DNA of 64,000 nt from Pseudomonas sp. H3(2019). Its GTDB lineage: Bacteria > Pseudomonadota > Gammaproteobacteria > Pseudomonadales > Pseudomonadaceae. The stretch lies in assembly GCF_007713465.1 (NCBI RefSeq), contig NZ_VMSG01000009.1, forward strand, positions 143,524 to 207,523. The letters run 5' to 3'. Positions 56,128 through 64,000 of this stretch are shown here, one piece after another; the stretch's first letter is position 1, and every line of letters begins with the position of its first letter. Under the pieces are notes generated by a model, which did not search any database, was not told the DNA's origin, and was given only the letters and a program-made list of their open reading frames with translations. The translations under genes were made by a program, and so were the position numbers.

Positions 56128-57618
56128 TTAGTCGAAGGTAATCCCTTGGGCCAGCGGCAACTCCAGCGAGTAGTTGACGGTGTTGGTCTGGCGACGCATG
56201 TAACCGCGCCACGCATCGGAGCCGGACTCGCGACCACCGCCGGTTTCTTTCTCACCGCCAAAGGCGCCGCCGATTTCCGCGCCGCTCGGGCCGATGTTGA
56301 CGTTGGCGATGCCGCAGTCGCTGCCCACCGCCGACATGAACTGCTCGGCCTCACGCACATCAGTGGTGAAGATGCACGACGACAGGCCTTGTGGCACCGC
56401 GTTGTTCAGGCGCAATGCTTCGGCGAAGTCCTTGTAGCCAACCACGTACAGAATCGGTGCGAAGGTTTCGCTGCGCACTACATCGCTCTGCTCCGGCATT
56501 TCGACGATGGCCGGCGAAACGTAGTAGGCGTTCGGGAACTTGTCTTCGAGCTGACGCTTGCCGCCAAACACCCGGCCGCCTTCGCTCAAGGCTTGTTCCA
56601 GCGCGTCCTGCATGTTTTCAAAGCTGTGTTTGTCGATCAACGGGCCGACCAGATTGCCTTCCAGCGGATGGCCGATGCGCACTTTGGAATAGGCGGCCTT
56701 GAGGCGGGTGACAATCTCTTCCTTGACCGACTCGTGGGCGATCAGGCGACGCAAGGTGGTGCAACGCTGACCGGCGGTGCCGACTGCGCTGAACAGAATC
56801 GCCCGCACAGCCATGTCGAGGTCGGCGCTTGGGCCGAGGATCATTGCGTTGTTGCCACCCAGTTCCAGAATGCTGCGAGCAAAGCGTGCGGCGATTTTCG
56901 GCGCTACTTCGCGGCCCATGCGGGTGCTGCCGGTGGCGCTGATCAAGGCCACACGCGGGTCGTCTACCAGCGCTTCACCGGCATCGCGGCCACCGATGAT
57001 CACTTGGCTGAGGTATTGCGGTGCATCGCTGAAGTTCTTCAATACACGCTCGAACAGCGCCTGGCAGGCCAGTGCAGTGAGCGGGGTTTTCTCCGACGGT
57101 TTCCAGATCACCGAGTTGCCGCAGACCAGCGCCAGCGTGGTGTTCCAGGCCCAGACCGCAACCGGGAAGTTGAACGCACTGATCACCCCGACCACGCCCA
57201 GCGGATGCCAGGACTCACGCATGTGGTGACCCGGACGCTCGGAGGCGATAGTCAAACCGTACAGCTGGCGGGACAAACCGACGGCGAAGTCGCAGATGTC
57301 GATCATTTCCTGAACTTCACCCAGGCCTTCCTGAGTGATCTTGCCGGCTTCCCAGGACACCAGCTCGCCCAAATCGGCCTTGTACTCGCGCAGTACTTCG
57401 CCGAACTGACGCACCAGTTCGCCACGACGCGGTGCCGGAACCTTGCGCCACAGGTCGAACGCATGCTCTGCGCGACTGACCTGCTGCTCGACTTCAGCGG
57501 CGCCTTCCCAGTTCACGGAGGCAATATGGCTGCCATCGATCGGTGAATGCACGGGCTGTTTGCCGTTCTGGTACAGGGCCGGGTTCACCCCCAAACGATC
57601 AAGCAATGCGGCAACCAT
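56128..57618 (-). CDS. amaB: Piperideine-6-carboxylate / aminoadipate semialdehyde dehydrogenase AmaB
   Basis: 496 aa ALDH7-type enzyme that oxidises the product of AmaA to 2-aminoadipate with NAD. Seen: SAFNFPVAVWAWN, the general-base Glu in RSILELGGNNAMI and the nucleophile in AGQRCTTLRRL; the late SGAEIGGAFGGEKETGGGRESGSDAW is typical of antiquitin/ALDH7. Transcribed leftward toward amaA, divergent from a LysR gene 164 bp away. Ribosome site GGAG lies before ATG 57618. Confidence 0.92.
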   Translation of the reverse strand: MVAALLDRLGVNPALYQNGKQPVHSPIDGSHIASVNWEGAAEVEQQVSRAEHAFDLWRKVPAPRRGELVRQFGEVLREYKADLGELVSWEAGKITQEGLGEVQEMIDICDFAVGLSRQLYGLTIASERPGHHMRESWHPLGVVGVISAFNFPVAVWAWNTTLALVCGNSVIWKPSEKTPLTALACQALFERVLKNFSDAPQYLSQVIIGGRDAGEALVDDPRVALISATGSTRMGREVAPKIAARFARSILELGGNNAMILGPSADLDMAVRAILFSAVGTAGQRCTTLRRLIAHESVKEEIVTRLKAAYSKVRIGHPLEGNLVGPLIDKHSFENMQDALEQALSEGGRVFGGKRQLEDKFPNAYYVSPAIVEMPEQSDVVRSETFAPILYVVGYKDFAEALRLNNAVPQGLSSCIFTTDVREAEQFMSAVGSDCGIANVNIGPSGAEIGGAFGGEKETGGGRESGSDAWRGYMRRQTNTVNYSLELPLAQGITFD

Positions 57619-57782
57619 GGGTCACTCCTTCAACGTGAAAAGCAGAAAATTCACAGCCCGCTGACAAGGGGCTTCAGGCCTATAGTTGTAGCCGCCCCGA
57701 GACTTGCCAACAAACGACGATTAAGCGAGATATCATTCCGTTTATTCATGCAAAGCGTTGCAACAAGAACAAGGGCCCACCC

Positions 57783-58685
57783 ATGCTGAATAAACGCCAC
57801 TTGCCATCGATCACCGCGTTGCAGTGTTTCGAAGCGGTCACTCGTCACCTGAGCTTCACCCGCGCCGCCGAAGAGCTGAACCTGACCCAGAGCGCCGTGA
57901 GCAAACAGGTCGCGCAACTCGAAGAGCTGTTGCAGCACCTGCTGTTTCGCCGGGTACGCCGACGCCTGCAAATGACTCCGGCCGGGGATTTGTACCTGGT
58001 TGAAGTGCGAAAAATCCTCACACAAGTCGAGATGTCGACCCACTACCTGCGTTCCTACGGCGGTGAGACCGAAGTACTGCGCGTGTCTACGCCTTCAACC
58101 TTTGGCGCTCGCTGGCTGGTGCCACGCCTGAAAGGCTGGCGCCTGCGTCATCCGCATATTCATCTGGACTTGTGTAACGAGCAGGAAGCCGACGACCTGC
58201 TGCAAGGGCGCAGCGACCTGGCGTTCTATTTCGGTCAGGGTTCGCGGCCCGGTACCGAATGCCTGAAGCTGTTTGGCGAAGAGCTGGTGCCGGTTTGCGC
58301 ACCGGGCAGCCTGCCGGAGCAGCCATTTACTGACCCAACGCAACTCAGCGATCTGGTATTGCTGCAAAATGCCTCGCGTCCTCAGGCCTGGCACGATTGG
58401 TTCGACAGTCAGGGTTACCAGACCGAGCACAGCTATCACGGCCCGCGTTTCGAAACCTTTTATATGTGCATCCGCGCCGCACAAGTCGGCTGTGGCGTCG
58501 CCCTGTTGCCACGGTTCCTGGTGGAAGAGGAATTGGCCGACGGCAAACTGGTTATCCCCTGGCCGCACGCAATGCCCAGCAACGATGCCTATTACCTGGC
58601 CTACCCCGAACATTCGGCGGAAGTGCCAAAGGTGCGCGATTTTGTGAAGTGGATGCTGGAGCAGATCGATAGCCCATTGTCGTAA
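57783..58685 (+). CDS. LysR family regulator (GcvA-like), probable regulator of amaBA
   Basis: 300 aa. N-terminal HTH (LPSITALQCFEAVTRHLSFTRAAEELNLTQSAVSKQV) and C-terminal effector domain (VLRVSTPSTFGARWLVPRLKGW ... GCGVALLPRFLVEEELADG). The GcvA subgroup is suggested by LTQSAVSKQV and FGARWLVPRL. Divergent from amaB, the usual arrangement for a LysR activator and its target; P. putida has PP_5259 in this place. Confidence 0.9.
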   Translation: MLNKRHLPSITALQCFEAVTRHLSFTRAAEELNLTQSAVSKQVAQLEELLQHLLFRRVRRRLQMTPAGDLYLVEVRKILTQVEMSTHYLRSYGGETEVLRVSTPSTFGARWLVPRLKGWRLRHPHIHLDLCNEQEADDLLQGRSDLAFYFGQGSRPGTECLKLFGEELVPVCAPGSLPEQPFTDPTQLSDLVLLQNASRPQAWHDWFDSQGYQTEHSYHGPRFETFYMCIRAAQVGCGVALLPRFLVEEELADGKLVIPWPHAMPSNDAYYLAYPEHSAEVPKVRDFVKWMLEQIDSPLS

Positions 58686-58699
58686 GAACAACAAAGATC

Positions 58700-58730
58700 C
58701 CGTAGCAGCAGGCTTCGCCAGCTGCTACGG
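58700..58730. terminator. Hairpin after the LysR gene
   Basis: Arms CCGTAGCAGC (58700-58709) and GCTGCTACGG (58721-58730) with an 11-base loop, 15 bp after the stop. No T-tract follows; it may be a REP-like element as well as a transcript end. Confidence 0.6.
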
Positions 58731-58862
58731 ACTGTGTAACGGCTTAACCCTGATCAAAAAAACACTGGCAATACAGCCCACCGATATGCGCCACTAGTCC
58801 CATTCATTGAAACAGCTGAAACGTCGCTGCCGTCAGCGGCGGCCAGCCTGGAGATTCCCGTT

Positions 58863-60089
58863 ATGAGCGAGAGTGTGTTTGCCGATCGCATCGTGCAGAA
58901 CCTGCTCGACACCGACTTCTACAAACTGACCATGATGCAGGCGGTGCTGCACAACTACCCCAACGTTGAAGTCGAATGGGAGTTCCGCTGCCGCAATAGC
59001 GAGGACCTGCGCCCGTACCTGGCGGAGATTCGTTTTCAGATCGAACGTCTGGCTGAACTGAGCCTGAGCAACGATCAGTTGAGCTTTCTGGAGCGCATCA
59101 GTTTCCTGAAGCCGGATTTCCTGCGTTTTCTCGGGTTGTTCCGCTTCAACCTGCGTTACATCCACACCGGCATCGAGAACGGCGAGCTGTTCATCCGTCT
59201 GCGCGGGCCGTGGTTGCATGTGATTCTGTTCGAAGTGCCGCTGCTGGCGGTGGTCAGCGAAGTGCGCAACCGCTATCGCTACCGTGAAATTGTCATGGAA
59301 CAGGTCCGCGAGCAGCTCTATCGCAAGTTCGACTGGTTGAGCGCCAATGCCAGCGCCGACGAGCTCTCGCACCTGCAGGTGGCGGATTTCGGCACTCGCC
59401 GGCGCTTCTCCTTCCGCGTGCAGGAAGAAGTGGTGAACGTGCTCAAGCACGATTTCCCCGGACGTTTCGTCGGCACCAGCAACGTGCACCTGTCCCGCGA
59501 GCTGGGCATGAAGCCGCTCGGCACCATGGCTCACGAATGGATCATGGCTCACCAGCAACTCGGCCCGCGACTGATCGACAGCCAGAGCGCCGCCCTCGAT
59601 TGCTGGGTTCGCGAATACCGCGGCCTGCTGGGGATCGCCCTGACCGACTGCATCACCACCGATGCCTTCCTGAGCGATTTCGACCTGTATTTCGCCAAGC
59701 TTTTCGACGGTTTGCGCCATGACTCCGGGGACCCGATTGCCTGGGCCGAAAAAGCCATCGCCCACTACCATAAGCTCGGTATCGAGCCGATGAGCAAGAC
59801 GCTGGTGTTCTCCGACAGCCTGACGCTGCCAAAATCGCTGGAGATATTCCGCGCGTTGCGTGGTCGGATCAATGTCAGCTTCGGTATTGGCACCAACCTG
59901 ACCTGCGATATTCCGGGTGTCGAACCCATGAGCATCGTGCTTAAAATGACGGCCTGCAATGGTCAGCCCGTCGCCAAGATTTCCGATGAGGCCGGCAAGA
60001 CACACTGCAAAGACCCGAATTTCGTCGCCTATTTGCGACATGTGTTTCAAGTACCTGCCGCCCTCTCTGGCACATCAAGCAAGGAGTGA
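58863..60089 (+). CDS. pncB: Nicotinate phosphoribosyltransferase
   Basis: 408 aa, usual size. Makes nicotinate mononucleotide from nicotinate and PRPP in NAD salvage. Typical: [32 protein letters not shown] at the start, [23 protein letters not shown] with the catalytic-loop His, and [32 protein letters not shown] for phosphate binding. nadE begins 4 bp after its stop. Confidence 0.95.
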   Translation: MSESVFADRIVQNLLDTDFYKLTMMQAVLHNYPNVEVEWEFRCRNSEDLRPYLAEIRFQIERLAELSLSNDQLSFLERISFLKPDFLRFLGLFRFNLRYIHTGIENGELFIRLRGPWLHVILFEVPLLAVVSEVRNRYRYREIVMEQVREQLYRKFDWLSANASADELSHLQVADFGTRRRFSFRVQEEVVNVLKHDFPGRFVGTSNVHLSRELGMKPLGTMAHEWIMAHQQLGPRLIDSQSAALDCWVREYRGLLGIALTDCITTDAFLSDFDLYFAKLFDGLRHDSGDPIAWAEKAIAHYHKLGIEPMSKTLVFSDSLTLPKSLEIFRALRGRINVSFGIGTNLTCDIPGVEPMSIVLKMTACNGQPVAKISDEAGKTHCKDPNFVAYLRHVFQVPAALSGTSSKE

Positions 60090-60093
60090 ATTC

Positions 60094-60921
60094 ATGCAAG
60101 CCGTACAGCGTGAGATTGCTGAACAGCTCAAGGTCCAACCGCCCTTCGCAAACCCGGCAGCCCTGGAGGCTGAAGTCGCACGGCGGATTACCTTTATCCA
60201 GGATTGCCTGGTCAATTCCGGGCTCAAGACCCTGGTGCTCGGCATCAGCGGTGGCGTCGACTCGTTGACCGCCGGGCTTCTGGCCCAACGGGCCATGCGC
60301 GAGTTACGTGAGCGCAGCGGTGACGCGGGCTACAAGTTCATCGCCGTACGCTTGCCGTACGAAACCCAGTTCGATGAACACGATGCGCAGGCCTGCGTGG
60401 ACTTCATCGCCCCGGATGAGCGCCACACCGTGAACATCGGCCCGGCGGTCAAGTCGCTGGCCAGTGAAGTCGCCGCCTTCGAAGGCAAGCACGCAGTCTC
60501 GGTGGATTTCGTGCTGGGCAACACCAAGGCGCGGATGCGCATGGTCGCGCAATACACCATCGCCGGCGCCGCCCACGGCCTGGTGATCGGCACCGACCAC
60601 GCGGCAGAAGCGGTGATGGGTTTCTTCACCAAGTTCGGTGACGGCGCCTGCGACCTCGCGCCGCTGAGCGGCCTGGTGAAAAACCAGGTCCGGGCCATCG
60701 CCCGCAGCTTCGGCGCACCGGAGTCGCTGGTGGAAAAGGTGCCGACCGCCGACCTTGAAGACCTGTCGCCTGGCAAACCGGATGAAGCGTCCCACGGTGT
60801 GACCTATGCCGAGATCGACGCATTCCTGCACGGTGAGCCGGTGCGTGAAGAAGCGTTCAGGATCATCTGCGATACGTATCGCAAGACCCATCACAAGCGG
60901 GTGATGCCGTTTGCGCCGTAA
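60094..60921 (+). CDS. nadE: Ammonia-dependent NAD synthetase
   Basis: 275 aa, the short NH3-dependent form without a glutaminase domain. Amidates deamido-NAD using ATP. ATP-pyrophosphatase loop SGGVDS at about 51-56, [22 protein letters not shown] and [17 protein letters not shown] are clear. ATG 60094 follows AAGGAG that overlaps the pncB stop, so the two are coupled. In P. aeruginosa the pair is PA4919-PA4920. Confidence 0.96.
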   Translation: MQAVQREIAEQLKVQPPFANPAALEAEVARRITFIQDCLVNSGLKTLVLGISGGVDSLTAGLLAQRAMRELRERSGDAGYKFIAVRLPYETQFDEHDAQACVDFIAPDERHTVNIGPAVKSLASEVAAFEGKHAVSVDFVLGNTKARMRMVAQYTIAGAAHGLVIGTDHAAEAVMGFFTKFGDGACDLAPLSGLVKNQVRAIARSFGAPESLVEKVPTADLEDLSPGKPDEASHGVTYAEIDAFLHGEPVREEAFRIICDTYRKTHHKRVMPFAP

Positions 60922-60942
60922 GTGATGGCAGACAGGTACAAC

Positions 60943-60980
60943 AAAGCCCACTGGAGGAGTGATCCTCAGTGGGCTTTTTA
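60943..60980 (+). terminator. Rho-independent terminator of pncB-nadE
   Basis: Long stem AAAGCCCACTGGAGGA (60943-60958) / TCCTCAGTGGGCTTT (60963-60977 approx.) with one bulge and a T-run, about 20 bp after the nadE stop. Confidence 0.92.
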
Positions 60981-61061
60981 ATACGTCATGGTTGAGCGGG
61001 AATTAAGCAGTCACACCGTCAACCTTACCTAGTCAGCGTGAATGTGCTGCGTCCTGAAATA

Positions 61062-62657
61062 TTACGGTCTTAAATCAAAATACATGCTCCATGACGGTGA
61101 CCGCAGCTCTCCTCCGGGCTCCCCCACCGTGAAGGTATTGAACATCGAGATCAACGTTACTTGAACAGCCCAACCGCCATTGGGGGAAGCCTGAGTTCTC
61201 GTCAGCTCATTCCCTTGGTAATAAAACACAACCATTTGGTCAGGCTTTGCAATGCCAGCAAGCGAAACCGCTTCAGTCGGAGAGCGCTCGCCATTGGGAG
61301 TACTTCCCGTAGATATGTAAGGAGTACCGACTGTAACGCTCCAGATATCCGATTCTGGCTGGCTGCCATCGCGCTTTTTTGCTTTGAAGGCGTAGCGTTT
61401 GACACTTAATTCGCTCGCGTCGAACTCCCATTGGGTACCGATAGTTCTGGCCTCGCCCAGCAGCGCAGCCCCATCATAAACATCGACTACTCCCCCCTCG
61501 GCAACCGTGCCCTTGAGTTTCACCGTCGTATCGATAGTCGCCCAATTATTGGCGATAGAAGCGCCCTTGGAGTCCGTCATTGCGGTGATTGCCAATATCA
61601 CTGCGTCCTCGTTCACCTTCACGGTCCAGGTATTGGAGTCCTGTCCGCTGGCGACCGCCTTGATCTCGTGCGTGCCCGGGCTCAGTTCGGTCAGCTCGTG
61701 CTTCCACACCCCGCCTTCAGCGGTGACCGTGCCCTTCGAGTCGGTTCCAACGAAAATCTCCACCGTCGCACCCTCCCCCGCAGTGCCTTCCAGCTTCAGG
61801 GTGGTGTCGGTGGTTTCGCCCTTGTCGGCAACGAGATTGTCCTTGGAATCCGTCACCTGGGTGATGGCCGGTTTGACTACCTCGGCGACGTTTTTAACGG
61901 TATAGACCCGCTCCTCGAAATCAAACGCCTGATCCTCATCGTCCTCCTGGTTCAGCGCGACCCTGACAATGACCTTCAACGGCGAGCCATTGAGTAACGC
62001 CCTGAAATAGTCATAAGGCACTTTCACCTCGCGGTAACCGCGAGTGATCCAGGCCCCATCCACTGGCTCCGATAGCAGCACGGTGAGCGGGTGATCCACA
62101 TCGCCGGCTTTCTTGCCCTCCAGGCGAGCCCAGCATCGTTGCTTTTCGGCAATCAGCGGCCAGATTCCCAAGCGCAGCGTGAGGTCATTGGAACTGCCGG
62201 TCAGGTCCAGTCCGGGCCCGTTACCGTCGTTCTCCGCCTCACGGATCAGCGCTGCTTTCAACTCACTCTTTGGCAGAGGGAGCACGTTGAGTTCCAGTGG
62301 CGGCTCAGAGGTTTTATCGTCCTCACTGTCCCGTACGATCGTGTACGTCACCATCATTTTTTTGCCCAGAAGGAACGCAACGACCTCCTTCTTCAAATTC
62401 ACAATCCTGGGGTTTCTCGACCCTAGTGACAGCGGCTCGCTTTTGTACTGTCCACCGTCCGGGGTGCCGGGTTCGCCCGCAATCTCGACATAGAACTTGT
62501 CACTCGGCAGCAGTTTCTCCGTAGGTATCAGCGCCCTGAACCGGAGGGAGGTGTTGATCGAGTCCAGATCGCTGTCATTCAACACCGGCTCGACCGTCAA
62601 TGGGTCGAGATCCGGGATAGGAGCGCGTGTTTGAGGAGCGGTAACTTGAGCAGTCAT
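61062..62657 (-). CDS. Ig-like repeat protein
   Basis: 531 aa, no signal peptide or anchor. After an N-terminal region of about 255 residues come at least two Ig-like repeats of about 95 residues, each with the pattern P-x-I-T-x-x-x-D-S-K ... T-D-T-T-x-K-L-x-G-T-x-x-x-G-x-x-V ... W-x-x-x-x-x-x-L-S ... S-x-x-W-T/S-V-x-V, and a last, diverged copy. Such beta-sandwich strings are common in adhesins and surface proteins, but the lack of a secretion signal leaves the location open. ATG 62657 has GGAG before it; an ATG at 62714 is possible. Follows a paralogue after 114 bp. Confidence 0.8.
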   Translation of the reverse strand: MTAQVTAPQTRAPIPDLDPLTVEPVLNDSDLDSINTSLRFRALIPTEKLLPSDKFYVEIAGEPGTPDGGQYKSEPLSLGSRNPRIVNLKKEVVAFLLGKKMMVTYTIVRDSEDDKTSEPPLELNVLPLPKSELKAALIREAENDGNGPGLDLTGSSNDLTLRLGIWPLIAEKQRCWARLEGKKAGDVDHPLTVLLSEPVDGAWITRGYREVKVPYDYFRALLNGSPLKVIVRVALNQEDDEDQAFDFEERVYTVKNVAEVVKPAITQVTDSKDNLVADKGETTDTTLKLEGTAGEGATVEIFVGTDSKGTVTAEGGVWKHELTELSPGTHEIKAVASGQDSNTWTVKVNEDAVILAITAMTDSKGASIANNWATIDTTVKLKGTVAEGGVVDVYDGAALLGEARTIGTQWEFDASELSVKRYAFKAKKRDGSQPESDIWSVTVGTPYISTGSTPNGERSPTEAVSLAGIAKPDQMVVFYYQGNELTRTQASPNGGWAVQVTLISMFNTFTVGEPGGELRSPSWSMYFDLRP

Positions 62658-62771
62658 GAGCAATCTCCATCTCGCAAGAGTCGCCGCAACATCAGCAGCG
62701 GCGTTGACGTTCATCTGGCACCCGGCGCCAATACGCTGACCGTTGTCAGCGCATACCGGATCAATACTCCA

Positions 62772-64000
62772 TTACTTCGCCGGCGCGACCTTGCGCACGC
62801 GATAGAGATTGGACTTCCGCGCGACTTCGTCGGGTGCTGAGGCTACGTAGTGATACTCCCTGGGCTCCGCACCGATGTGTGCAGTCCATTCCCACTGACC
62901 TTGCGCGTTGACCTTAATAGCCTTGATTATTTGGTCGCTGAGAAGCTCATGGACGTTGATCTCCCCTCCCGCAGTACCCGAGCCTCGCAGCGTAAACGCC
63001 TGCCCGGAGGTTTCGTCGTAAGGCGGGATGAGTGTCGTACCCTTAAGGTCAGTCACCTGCTCGATAATCGGTGTTCCAACCGCGAATACCTCCAGTGGCC
63101 AAAGCATCGGCGCGTCGCGGGCACTCAGCGCGAAAAAGTAGCGATACGCCTTTAAACCGCTCAGGGACATACTCCAATACCCGTTTCGATCAGACTCAAC
63201 CGTCTCCAGCGGAGTAAAGACATCATAAGCTGTGATGTTCTTCGAAAATCCGGCTGTACCGTGAAGGGTGATGGTGTCAGATGTGGTAGCACCTCCGCGA
63301 GGGACTTCCTTGCGTTGAGGGCCTTTGGAGGCGGTGATGGCAAGTGTTCCGTTGGAGGGGGCCGTTTTTCTGATTACCGTCCAGGTATCCGATACCAATC
63401 CGCTGGCAACGCCTTTCACCGTCAGATCCTGCTCTTCCAGATCCAGATCGGTCAGCGTGTACTCCAAATCACCCTGCGCATCCGCAGTTTCTTTACCCTT
63501 TGAGACGCCATTGACAAAAAACTCAAGTTCTTCGTTCGCGCCCGCCTTGATGTTCAGCTTCACCGTCTGAGTGAGGGTTGTGGTGCCATGGGGAACATCC
63601 GCACCCGATATTTCCTTGACTGAATTGACGACGGGGTTTTCCGTCGACAGCGCTTCGACGGTAACGGTCCAGGTGTCTGATTCCAGCTCATCGCCATCCT
63701 GCTCTATGGCTTTGAACACATACTTTTCTGGAGGCAAGGTCCCCGTTTCAAACTCCCACGTGGTGGCCCCCGTCGACTTGCCATCGCCCAGCGGAGTCGA
63801 GCCGTTATAAATCTTGACCGCTTCCCCCGCCGCTACCGTGCCTGTGAGTTTCAACGGCGTTTGGGTGGTCGTGCCGGGATTGCCGACCGGCGCGCCTGCG
63901 GAGTCCTTCACTTCGCCAATTGTCGGCTTCACCACCGCAGCAGTTGTAACGGTATAGCTTCGCACCTGCGAGAGGTGCGCCTCGTCCTTATTATCAACCT
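62772..64000 (-). CDS. Ig-like repeat protein, paralogue (N-terminus beyond the window)
   Basis: At least 409 codons; the frame is open to base 64000 (reading VDNKDEAHLSQVRSYTV at the edge), so the GTG at 63965 is not the true start. It has the same design as the next gene: V-V-K-P-x-I then Ig-like repeats (TQTPLKLTGTVAAGEAVKIYNGSTPLG; WTVTV; TSDTITLHGTAG) of about 95 residues. SYTVTTAAVVKP aligns with VYTVKNVAEVVKP of the downstream paralogue, so they arose by tandem duplication. No secretion signal can be judged. Confidence 0.78.
   Translation of the reverse strand, partial: VDNKDEAHLSQVRSYTVTTAAVVKPTIGEVKDSAGAPVGNPGTTTQTPLKLTGTVAAGEAVKIYNGSTPLGDGKSTGATTWEFETGTLPPEKYVFKAIEQDGDELESDTWTVTVEALSTENPVVNSVKEISGADVPHGTTTLTQTVKLNIKAGANEELEFFVNGVSKGKETADAQGDLEYTLTDLDLEEQDLTVKGVASGLVSDTWTVIRKTAPSNGTLAITASKGPQRKEVPRGGATTSDTITLHGTAGFSKNITAYDVFTPLETVESDRNGYWSMSLSGLKAYRYFFALSARDAPMLWPLEVFAVGTPIIEQVTDLKGTTLIPPYDETSGQAFTLRGSGTAGGEINVHELLSDQIIKAIKVNAQGQWEWTAHIGAEPREYHYVASAPDEVARKSNLYRVRKVAPAK

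Overview
The window is a chromosomal segment of a Pseudomonas of the fluorescens type. The evidence is familiar Pseudomonas gene neighbourhoods (eatR-exaC-eat-eutBC, desT-ureEFG-hupE, amaA-amaB-lysR, pncB-nadE), high GC, and many paired REP-type palindromes between genes. All identifications rest on reading the translated proteins by eye; no database search was run.

Layout. 1-429: start of mpl (cut by the window edge). 557-8342: ethanolamine catabolism, with the sigma-54 activator EatR divergent from aldehyde dehydrogenase ExaC, then permease, EutB and EutC; both plus-strand units have good -24/-12 promoters. 8473-12329: GNAT, DedA, MtfA, inorganic pyrophosphatase and an S24-type repressor, followed by a possible 26-codon gene with its own terminator. 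12787-26242: an accessory block containing an outer-membrane factor/HlyD/RbbA/permease export operon, a MipA/OmpV protein, a two-component system, and a three-gene operon (alpha-oxoamine synthase, BioF2-like acyltransferase, MFS exporter). 26439-27038: truncated DUF1016 gene. 27222-34531: CbpM-CbpA, Hsp70-like YegD, AI-2E transporter, PsiF, AraC regulator with EamA exporter, lipase. 34926-36481: two unrecognised AT-rich genes. 36568-44228: AsmA, a secreted repeat protein, DesT, UreE-F-G, HupE, AGE-family epimerase. 44258-48361: SDR, a TerC fusion, HflC-like and HflK-like proteins. 48362-49177: gene-free stretch with a cluster of DnaA-box-like sequences. 49178-54297: a complete branched-chain amino acid ABC transporter. 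54680-58685: pipecolate/lysine catabolism (amaA, amaB, LysR). 58863-60921: pncB-nadE NAD salvage. 61062-64000: two tandem Ig-like repeat proteins, the second cut by the window edge.

The most interesting part is the 12.8-26.2 kb block. Upstream of the export operon, of mipA, and between the response regulator and the alpha-oxoamine synthase operon, I see the same signal: CTTGAT-like hexamers repeated four times with an exact 11-bp period. That is the kind of site OmpR-family regulators bind, and the block encodes such a regulator with its sensor kinase. I infer one regulon in which the two-component system controls a small-molecule operon, an exporter and an envelope protein. The synthase also has Asn where its family normally has a PLP-contacting His.
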